DNA from: Halichoerus grypus
Lineage: Eukaryota; Chordata; Mammalia; Carnivora; Phocidae
DNA length: 64,000 nt
Reading direction: 5' to 3'
Assembly: GCF_964656455.1 (NCBI RefSeq)
Contig: NC_135718.1
Span: forward strand, 49,290,014 to 49,354,013
The position numbers and the translations under genes are program-made. The notes below the pieces were generated by a model. It was not told where the DNA came from, searched no databases, and saw only the letters and a list, made by a program, of their open reading frames with translations. Of the stretch, positions 55,458 through 64,000 are shown in pieces (position 1 is the stretch's first letter; every line of letters starts with the position of its first letter).

Positions 55458-55486
55458 TGCAACAAGGATGAATAGAATGGGCCAAG
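55458..55486 (+). CDS. KCNMA1: KCNMA1 29-nt cassette exon, tail frame switch
   Basis: This micro-exon of 29 nt lies between acceptor ctctctctaaag and donor gtatga. Joined to the AA left by the exon ending at 53160, it reads N-ATRMNRMGQ and leaves one base (G) that forms Ala with the CA at 62699. Because 29 is not a multiple of three, its inclusion or skipping decides the reading frame of the last exon: inclusion gives the VEDEC tail and skipping gives the EMVYR tail. The peptide NATRMNRMGQAEKKWF is the known junction of the long BK C-terminus. The exon is too short to show as an open reading frame and was found from the protein sequence. The donor gtatga is not strong, which fits regulated use. 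Confidence 0.95.
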
Positions 55487-56729
55487 GTATGACAATTAAT
55501 GGTTCTGCATGACCTAGCCACTGCTGGGGGTTTTCTTCTATAACGTTGTCCTTGTGAAAACTTTTGTGAAATTAAAAAAAAAAAAAGGAGTTACAAATTT
55601 TATTCTGTTATTGGTTTGTTTATTTTTATTTATATTGTTCTGTTTGTGGTTTTATTTAGTTTGTTTTGCTTTTTTTCTTTTTTCTTTCTCCCCCTTCCCC
55701 TCCTCTTCCTTCCCTACTTCTCCTCCTTCCTCCACTTTCTAAATTGCTCAGCGCGATGACGCTATGCTGCTGCTATGCTGGATCCCTTAGAGTTTGTTTT
55801 GGTGTTCTTGGTTTTGGGGTTGGGTAATTTTGGGGGAACTTCTCTCCATCTGGCTTGCCTTTAAATCTGCACGTGGCCTCCCTGCCCACCTTGGTACCTT
55901 GCTCCAAGTCCAAAAGCATTTTCCCATCAAGAAACCCAGCTTTCTCCACTTCCCCCTCATCAGCACCACCCCAGCCCGGCCCCCTCCCCCGCCATCGGTC
56001 TGTCCACATCTCTGTGTTTATCTTGGCAAGACCTACTAAATCAAAGTACGATGCCAGGCGATAAACTTTGCTGGAAAACATTGGCAGCTATTCCATTTGG
56101 CAAACCTGCTTCTCGGTTCATATTTTATCCTCCTTTTAATTTAGACCAGGAGGTGTATTAGTGACAAAAGCATTGGTCTCCTTGATGTTTGATCAGTAGG
56201 ACCCCAAAGGAAAACTGCTCAGTTATGTGTATCAACTCACAGAGCACGCCGTTATCTGGGGCCTCACGACTCAGGCCCTGTGTTATCCACGTCTCTCCTG
56301 CCACCTGCCTTTCAGGCACTTGTTACAGCCCAACAAGAGATGGGGCAGATAGAGAGAAGAATTCCAAAAGGCGTTTTATATACAATCTGTTAGCAGCTCT
56401 GAATGGATGATGTTGTGACAAGAATGGAGTGGGTACAGACTGTGACATGAGAGGAAACTTTGGAACTTTCCCAGGACCTTGGGTGCACAATTGAGGGTTG
56501 ACTGTAGCATTTGGCTAATGATACATTCAGTGATGAAAAGGTATCATTATGACCTCTGTTCTATTAGCTGAAACTACTATGTTATACTTTCCTCAATAGA
56601 ACCAAGAGTCTCCTCCATTGTTTTCCATGTGACTCCAAACTTCCTCATTCCCCTTTCAGGTTCTCTTAGGAGGGAAGCACACAAGGTGCTCAGATTATGT
56701 CTCTCCCCTTCCTGCTCCCCATAAAAAAA

Positions 56730-56855
56730 GAAAAGAAAAGAATAGGGATGAAATAGAAAGGGAGGAAGAAAGAAAGAAAAGGAGAAAAAGAAAGGAAAGA
56801 AAGAAAGAAAGAAGAAAGAAAAGAAAGAAAGAAAAAGAAAGAAAAAGAGGTAAAG
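56730..56855. repeat. GA-rich microsatellite
   Basis: Imperfect GAAA/GGAA units, mostly purine on the + strand. Confidence 0.9.
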
Positions 56856-58944
56856 GGTAGAAAGTGAAAGAATTATTTGAAGAGAAAGTATATACATTTA
56901 AAAAGAGCAACAGCTAGAAACTCAATTATCTGTACCGTTCTAGGAGAGAAGAATTTGTAAGCCATTCAGTCCAATTTGCTTTAGGCTGAGAAAGGGCTGA
57001 ACCTTAAATAAGTGGGTAGACCAGGAGGTGTGGTGAAGCCTTCTCAGCCTCAACACTCACTCGAGATGATGGTAAAATCATCACCATCCCTAAGGACTGC
57101 TACCCAGGGTCCTTCCTGAAGCCAGTTCAAATGGATAAAGAGAAAGCTGGACCCTTAGACATAAAATTCTGCCACAACTGGGAGAAGTTTCAAATTCAGT
57201 ATGAATATTACAGGTTGTGACCCAGAACCTTAATATAAGTGCTCAGTAAATATTCTGAAATAAATTGATCTTAAATATTTTCAGACCTTTCATCATGTTA
57301 TCAATTATCTTTACTCCCTTGGCTTATCTTTAAAAAAAAAATACAAGAAAGCCTCTGGGTGCTTCCCGATGCTGCGGTGCTGTTGGCACTTTCTCGAGCT
57401 TACGGCTGGGAGGGGGAATAATAGTCTTATATGTACAGGGAGACAGAGCCACCAACCGTGCCCCCACCAGCATTGTCAAGATCTCAGATGACCAGTAAAA
57501 CCTTTGGCTCTTCTTCAGCATGGGAAAAGCCTAAAGGTGTCTGCATCCCAACAGAGACAATTAAATCAACCTGCCAGGTTCCTATAGCAACAGGTTCCTG
57601 AAGGATAAAGAGGAGCGTATAGAGACTTCGGGGCCCGTGGAAGTCAAGACAGGGTAAAAATCAGTGTCCCAGTCAGCTTCTTCAGCCCATCCCTGCTTTG
57701 TCATAACAAGATGAAGAACAAGCTGTGGGCACCTGTCACTAAACTTGGTTGCCTGTCTCCCACCAGGAGATCGCACATCTCTTGCATCTATTGCATAGGG
57801 AGGTGAGGGGGATTATCCCCTGCCACCCGAAAGGGAAGAGTGAAGAGTCTGTCCTTGCACAAAGGCCCCAGAAAAGGACCCCAGAAAAGGGCCGGAGCGG
57901 GCAGTTTGCTCTGCCCAGCAAATGGCAGCATTAGACTTTCAGTTAAAAGAGGCAAATAGAGTCATGGCGGACAATTGCAAAGAAGTGTCAGTTTTCATGA
58001 ATGGAGGCTGCTTTAGTTCTGGTACGGATGGTTTTCATCTCTATGAAATAGCCACACTTTGCTCACAGAGACGGAAGAGGGCAGTATGCATGGGTGGGGT
58101 CCCCTGGGGGCCTTGGGGTCTGCCGGGCAGAAGGCACGTGCCAGCCTGCCTCCTGGAATGGTGAGCTGTGAAACCATGCAGCGTCACCTTTGAAGGCTTC
58201 AGCTCCTGGTTAGGGCTTACTGTTCTTAGCTGTTGTCTCTAGCCACATGGAACCTTTTCCTTTCAAGCCCTTTCTCTCTAGACCTCAGTTTGTGGTACAG
58301 CAGGAAGAGGGCCAATTATTCCAGATACCTTTGCTGTATTATCGTCTCTCCTTTAATGCATTCTTCTCGGGGGAGCAGTTATGTGAAAAGGCTAAATCCC
58401 ACAGCACTGACAACCCACAGAGCCAGCAAAGAGGCTCAGTTTTCACAGCGCAGCCTGTTTCTCTGCTTGCAGGTACCCAGGCGGTGAGGTCAGCCCAGGT
58501 CTGGGGTTCTTATCTCGCACAGCCCACCCTGCCAGGCTCCTCATGGCTTGAGGAAGTCCTAGCTCTTATCCTGGACTCTTCTATCTCAGTAATGGAAGTA
58601 GTAATGGGAGACTCAGATGGCTTGTGGGTGGGGTAGGGCACCTATTGAGTACAAAGCCATTATTTTAAGGATACAGGTCCCACGGCCGGGTAGCAACCCT
58701 GGACTCCTCAGAAAGAGCACTGGGTCACTCCTTCCTCTCCTTTCCTTCCAAATGAAGATAACCTGAGCAAATCTTCCTCTGTCGTCTCTACTGCCAAAAT
58801 CCCCATTTTGCAGGCCAGCACCCAAATTTATGACCCTTAGATCTCCACCCCCAGTTAATCTGTGGCCACACTGAAAAGGACCACCCATCCTCACTGTAGC
58901 CCTTTAGTACTGAGAATACTCACATTAATGCTAACCTCATACAA

Positions 58945-59130
58945 CAAGCTAATACCTTAGTGCTTACTTAGTGCCAGACTCTTCTAAGCCCTTTACATAT
59001 AGTAACTCACTCAATCCTCACACAAGCTCAGAGATACAGGCAGTTCGCATCTCTGTTCGAAGGAATCTGTAGGACAGATTTGTTCAAAGTCATCCAGCCA
59101 GAAAGTGGCAGAGTGGCATTTAAAACTGGA
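58945..59130 (-). repeat. MIR-type SINE remnant
   Basis: Antisense MIR: gtgcttacttagtgccagactcttctaagccctttacat, actcactcaatcctcacac, gtcatccagccagaaagtggcagagtgg. Confidence 0.82.
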
Positions 59131-59164
59131 CTATGAACTCTGCCCCTCTGCCGTCCTGGAGGCT

Positions 59165-59345
59165 GCCATTACTAACAGATGCCAGTGCTCATGTTTACTT
59201 ACCATGCATCTGGACCTGTGGTGAGTGCTCACCGGCACTAGCCCCTTTCATCCAGACAACAGCGTTAGGAAGATCTGATCACGAGCCCATTTTACAGAAG
59301 AGAAACTGTACCTGAGCTCAATTACACAATGACTTGCTTGGAGCC
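59165..59345 (-). repeat. MIR-like SINE fragment
   Basis: Degraded antisense pattern: gtgagtgctcaccggcactagccc, cccattttacagaagagaaactgtacc. Confidence 0.55.
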
Positions 59346-61847
59346 ATGCAACTCCCTTGTGAGACCCCAGATCCCTTTGACCTTGCCCTCCTGCCCCACG
59401 CCATCTCCCTAGCCCATGCCTCCCTGCCAGTCCGTGGTGGAGAGCCCATGACCCGCCTGGTCTCCATAGGTGCCTTCTCCCATCGGCAGTGCGCCGGCTC
59501 TTTTAGAAGCATCTCTCTGCCGTCAATGTCCGGGTTTCGTCTCGTGCTACTAGCCCACTTGCCAGAGACTGCCACGCCTCCTGTCCCTGATCCCGACAGG
59601 TCACACACCACCCTTGCAGGGATGACGTCATGCTTAGCAGCCTCGAGAGGCTTGTTAACAAATGGGGCTGTTTTACTCTGGCAGCTAGGAGGCCCTCACA
59701 GCCAGATCCATTGCCCTTCTCATCTTAGGGACAAAAACGAAGCTCCCGGAAATTTTTCTGGCCTGTGGGATGAAGCAGGGAGAGGAGATAAACTCAGGGA
59801 TTTGGGTTTATCCTGGACCACTTCAGCACTCATTTGAATCCCTTCCCTGAGTATTCTTTCTCATGGCCAATGTTGTAGCCTCCCATTGGCACAGTTTCTT
59901 CTTTGGAAGGAGAGCTTCAATAAACCAAAGTGTCATCGTCATACTTCAAGCACTCTCTGTCGAAGCAAATGACTGACGATCGTTAAAGTGTGTGTTCCTC
60001 TGATGCCCTTTGGGAGAATCTCTTCGTAAAATACCTTTGCCCCTGGATATTTTACTAGAATACTCAGAGCACTAGTATATTTCCATTTTCTCAACATTCT
60101 ATCCAATCAAGTCTCCAACAACTTATATATTTATATCTTATAAGGCACCCAAATTAAAAAGCCTGTTTCTCAGGCATAATGAGAACCTCAACTCATCTCC
60201 AGGATGTGCTTGAACACAACTCCTTCTTGTGTGGAAGCTGAATGGCCAAAACGCAGAGGCCACTCTGCATAGCTTTTCTTCAAAAAGTGTAGGTGGAAAG
60301 AGAGAACGAAGCTTAAATGGGGAAATAATGCTCTTTTTTACCGACAGCAGAAGGAAATTGATATTCTCTCTGCCGAGAAAGGTCAAAATGCCAACTTTGA
60401 ATTGAACTGTAAAGACTAAATTCTGAACAATTATTCTCTGCAGCAGTTGTAAAAATTTCAGCAAATTGCAGCTGTCTTAGGTCTTTTGCCCAAAAGACCT
60501 ACTCGTTTCCATCGGCAGAGTTCAGTTTCCTTTCCAACCTGGCATGTCCAACCTAGCACTAAATCCCTTCGCACAATCAGTCCCCACAGCGGCTCGGCCA
60601 AAACCAAGGGCAGCTCAGGCAAACAGCACAGACGCCCCGTTCCGCTCTTCTGAAAATCAGCTTTACACATAAACCATTGGAAAAAGTCGTAGTTTGAAAT
60701 TGTTTCAGCGGCCTGGCAATGCTTTTAAAACATGATAACCATCACACTCTACTCCTCTCTGAAAGGTTAGTTTAATCGTAGATCACAAAAAATTGGTTTC
60801 CACAAATGCATAATGGTTCATCTATGTCACACTTGAACTAAATGGTTTTTTAAATGGAGCTGAAATTATTTTGATGTGTACACAGTCCTGGATTTCTATA
60901 CAACCTTTTTTAACCAGTCCATCAGGAACCTTGCCTCTAAAGCCTCATTAATAATTCAGATGTGCTGATGACTTTAAAAGATCTATGGAATTGAAGCTTA
61001 GGAAAAAAAAAAAACTCTGCTTGACAAAAAGATAAATGAATGTAGAAAGAAGCTGTAGGAGTCTGGCAAGCTGTAGATCATCTCAGAACAGATTGTAACT
61101 TTATCATTCTGTCAGGGGGAATAATTTAAAGCACTTAATCAGTTAGCTTCACTGTGAGGATGTAGCATTATGAATTCCTATCGTCCAATCTGTTCAAATC
61201 AAAGTGAACTTAATTATAATAGGTGAGAGAGCCAGAGCAGGAGAAAGGGGAGTGGAGAATGATCCGAGAGACGGTAGTTTCTTGGGGGTAAACCGAGCTG
61301 CCGAACAAAGGGTAGTGAGCAAGCTCTCACCGAGGCACACCCCAGCTCCAGGGACAGTGTTTACACTGAGGGCTCAGACTTGACACAGCAAGAGAGAGGA
61401 CGCATCCAGGAGAAACAAGCAGAGCGGTTATGAACTGATGGCAGATGCTGAATTTATAGATCATTAGCCTATCAGACAGACAGACGTACAGACGTAAAAA
61501 CACGCACGTGCACCTACATATACTCTTCCATCAAGCCAGGTGAGCAATTTTGGTTAATGTATCAGTCCAGGACCACTGACAAGGCAGTTGTGACTTGTTC
61601 TGATAAGCAGAAATGAGGCCATTGTCTCTAGAGCCGTGGGTGTGCCTGAAAGCTTTCCCCCTTTTTCTTTTCTTTTCCTAAGGCACTAATATGATTCCCA
61701 AATTAGAATGTCCTATTTTCCCAATCTCTTCATGTCTGTACACATGGCTGGTTATCCAGAAAGTTTCAATCCTAGAAAAAGGCAGGGGCGAGGCCCGAGT
61801 CCTGTAAAATAGCACTGAAATGCTGAGAGGATGCTAGGCCATTTTCT

Positions 61848-61880
61848 CCCATTCCCCCTCCCCCCTCCCCCCCCCCCCCA
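61848..61880. repeat. C-rich tract
   Basis: Runs of five, six and thirteen or more C separated by single T's, about 820 nt upstream of the last exon. Confidence 0.9.
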
Positions 61881-62698
61881 ACGCTCTGACTCAGCATTCT
61901 CTCAGCCATCTCTGTATTTAGGGTGGAAATGAAATGCCAAGACTTCGTCGAGCTCCCTTGTCAACAGCTCGGGTTATTATAGTCGGTTAAGATATTGCCA
62001 CTAGGAATTCTTTTCATAACTTTATACCAACACAGAGTTTTCTTTCTTGAAATAAAAGCCATCTCAAAATCATCTTCAAACTTTGGTTGCTATTCTGATT
62101 TTTAGTCTCATTGCCCAGCAAAATCTGTGGGCTTACTTTAAGACCCTCAAAACTGGTGGCAAAAAAAGAAAAAGAAAAAAAGAAGAGTGGCATATTGAGT
62201 ATAACTTTAAGTACGTCTGTTACAAACAAAGCCAAGTAGAGGTTGAGAGGAGGAGATGCTAGATCACTGACTCTGTGTCAAGGACAATGTCCCTCATGTT
62301 CCACTCAAATCAGTGAACGTGCAAATCTTTCCTCAGGCACAATGTTCATGCCCAATATTTGATTCAGCATCTCCTTCCCACCAAAACTTTCCAGGCCACT
62401 AAAGGAACCCCAGAGAACATTGCTAGAGTTCCTCTGCCAACCCCTCCTTATTCTCAGAGGTCCACCCACAGTGCCTCCAAGTCCCAAGGGTGCATTGGTC
62501 ATCACTTGCCACAAGCTGCAGAGGTGTCCCACGTTCTGGGGTTCTCCCTACACCGCACTATCTCTTAGCAACTACTCACCGTCAGCTTCTATCGATTACA
62601 TTTTTGCATTTTTTCAATGAACTTTCCAAAGGCTTTACCCTAGGACTAATTAAACTTCTCATTTCTCCTTCTTGTTCTCTATCCGTTTTGCCCTTTAG

Positions 62699-62853
62699 CA
62701 GAAAAGAAATGGTTTACAGATGAACCGGATAATGCCTATCCCAGAAACATTCAAATCAAGCCCATGAGTACCCACATGGCTAACCAGATCAACCAATATA
62801 AATCCACAAGCAGCTTGATTCCACCAATCAGAGAAGTTGAAGATGAATGTTGA
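62699..62853 (+). CDS. KCNMA1: KCNMA1 last coding exon (VEDEC tail; EMVYR tail in the other frame)
   Basis: The exon follows acceptor ttgccctttag. After inclusion of the 29-nt exon it reads AEKKWFTDEPDNAYPRNI, then QIKPMSTHMANQINQYKS, then TSSLIPPIREVEDEC, and stops with TGA at 62851-62853. If the micro-exon is skipped, the frame shifts by one and the same exon reads NRKEMVYR and stops at 62721-62723, leaving the rest as 3' UTR. Published work on these isoforms assigns VEDEC channels to largely intracellular pools and EMVYR or QEERL channels to better surface delivery. Both frames are open exactly as needed, so the dual coding is preserved in this species. Exon ends and frame sums match (968 nt plus one carried base is 323 codons including the stop). 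Confidence 0.97.
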
Positions 62854-62978
62854 CTCCCAGGAGACCAGAACTATTTTTTTAAAGCCTGACAAACTTCATA
62901 AATGGTGATGTGACTTTTCTTCCTCTTACATGCTGAATCACTGGTGGAAACGTTAGGATAAGCGAGAATTGCAAGAAA

Positions 62979-62984
62979 AATAAA
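62979..62984 (+). promoter_or_regulatory. KCNMA1: Candidate proximal poly(A) signal, last exon
   Basis: Canonical AATAAA, 126 nt after the VEDEC stop, followed by T-rich sequence (tctttctctttgtctg). Use would give a very short 3' UTR. Confidence 0.45.
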
Positions 62985-63432
62985 GTAGACAGATCTTTCT
63001 CTTTGTCTGCCTTGAATATTGCTTCCATGTATTTTGGAAAAGAAAATGATTTCATTTATAAATGAACATACTAAAATAGTCATGTATAGCCTCTAGCATT
63101 TTAAATTATTTTTATTTATTAGAAAGAAAATATATTTTTTCTTTTTTTTTTCATTGTCAAATATCTTCCCTATATCTAAACAATGCAAAATCAACATGAG
63201 TAAGTGGCCAGACTCCTTAATACGTATTTCTCTTCTTTCTCTCTTTTCCTTTGAGGAGAATGATGGTCACCACCACAATTAATTGTAATGAAGGGCAATG
63301 GATTATTAAAACAATTTAGAAATGGTCCAATGATGTAAACATGTATTTTAGTAAATTCATAAAAGAAGACAAAAGGGGGCAGGTGAATTTCCTGGATGGG
63401 TGTGTATCTTAGCTGCACTGACACCAGCTCTT

Positions 63433-63438
63433 AATAAA
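63433..63438 (+). promoter_or_regulatory. KCNMA1: Candidate distal poly(A) signal, last exon
   Basis: Canonical AATAAA, 580 nt after the VEDEC stop, followed within 40 nt by T/GT-rich sequence (catatttttgtagttttag), the usual arrangement for cleavage and polyadenylation. Confidence 0.5.
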
Positions 63439-63460
63439 TGGAAACTTATTTATTTTCTCA

Positions 63461-64000
63461 GTTGAAAGTCATATTTTTGTAGTTTTAGTTTTCATTCTGT
63501 ATTGCTCATCCCTTTGTTCGTATATTTGAAGGGAAGACCTTCTTACAGCTTTTCTACAATTGCCAGATGAGGTTTATCCAGCCAACGAATGGTGCCAGGA
63601 GGGTTGTGAGCATGCCTGGGACGTAGAAGTTGAGGACCAGATGCACACGAGATATTGCTCTGTTTGTTGTGCGAATGGTGGGGACTCCTCCATGCTGTTA
63701 TGCTTCCCATTTCCTATGTCTAACCCACCCATGCAAGTACAGGAATTTCAACTTTGGAAGGGTCTGTTGGACTCTTTCCCCATGCCCCAAGTCTCAGAGC
63801 TTTTAGCCTGAAAGTTCGTAAATGCCGGTGGATAGTTTCACTTCACAATAGGATATGATAACGCATTCGTTTTTTCACTGAGTTTTTGTTTAAAAGCCAG
63901 AAAAATTTCCACGACCAAGGAGACTACTTTTGCCCAGATTTTATTTGTTTTTTTCAGGCTTTCCTTTAGTTGCTGGGACAGAACATACAAACTTGCTGCA
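63461..64000 (+). other. Flank or extended 3' UTR of KCNMA1
   Basis: No repeat or gene recognised. The 83-codon open frame at 63560 resembles nothing I know. The region may still be transcribed if the distal poly(A) signal is bypassed. Confidence 0.5.

Larger units (their letters stand above)
55487..62698 (+). other. KCNMA1: KCNMA1 last intron (7.2 kb)
   Basis: Repeat-poor intron with no SINE or L1 copy recognised. It holds a CT-rich stretch (55670-55740), a GA-rich microsatellite (56730-56855), MIR-like copies (58945-59130, 59165-59345), a C-rich tract (61848-61880) and a single-copy AT-rich block (60660-61560). 57000-58940 and 59350-60660 show nothing I can name. Confidence 0.9.
62854..63460 (+). 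other. KCNMA1: KCNMA1 distal 3' UTR
   Basis: The sequence after the VEDEC stop is AT-rich and free of recognisable interspersed repeats. It carries AATAAA hexamers at 62979 and 63433 and several ATTTA motifs (for example in the ATTTATTAGAAAG area near 63115 and before 63060). The end is placed about 20 nt after the distal hexamer and is an estimate. Real transcripts may extend further. Confidence 0.6.

Noticed and set aside
57330..57521. Minus-strand 63-codon frame suspected as a processed pseudogene
   Set aside because: No recognisable parent protein, no poly-A tail and no target duplication.
61320..61560. Possible alternative KCNMA1 exon
   Set aside because: No open frame with matching phase between good splice sites and no known Slo1 peptide.

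Overview
This is mammalian nuclear DNA. The SINEs place it in a carnivoran: at least eight tRNA-Lys-type CAN SINEs with the gggcgcctgggtggctcag head, CT-rich middle and AATAAA/poly-A tail. Their sequence looks closest to arctoid carnivorans (bear, pinniped and mustelid group) rather than dog or cat. That finer placement is inference from remembered consensus sequences.

The only gene I can support is the 3' end of KCNMA1 (Slo1, the BK large-conductance Ca2+- and voltage-activated K+ channel), on the + strand and running off the left edge. Eight coding exons are recognisable by protein identity, GT/AG borders and matching phases. They are: two alternative exons encoding the RCK2 loop (26198-26311 and 27066-27146), the calcium-bowl exon (31039-31169), two further RCK2 exons (49846-50040 and 51889-52007), a composite tail exon (52936-53160, or to 53185 when read through), a 29-nt cassette exon (55458-55486) and the last exon (62699-62853). 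The splice paths close in frame: 322 residues for the VEDEC tail, and 269 residues for both the QEERL and the EMVYR tails, counted from the GFTPPG exon.

Layout: 1-26197 is one large partial intron with old L2 and MIR copies, DNA-transposon remnants, SINEs, microsatellites and a repeat-poor candidate enhancer block near 12.5-14 kb. 26198-31169 holds the alternative exon pair and the calcium bowl. 31170-49845 is an 18.7-kb intron filled mainly with minus-strand L1 remains, including an L1 struck twice by SINEs at almost the same site. 49846-53185 is the compact exon cluster. 53186-62853 controls which C-terminus is made. 62854-64000 is 3' UTR and flank.

The biology here is splice diversification of one channel. 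One exon choice should add or remove a PKA site in RCK2, and a second choice sets the C-terminal trafficking signal. I found no convincing undescribed system. The most useful leads are the alternative exon pair with a nearby G19 run, the three-tail switch with a 22-bp perfect hairpin just upstream of the cassette exon, and a few repeat-poor candidate regulatory blocks.
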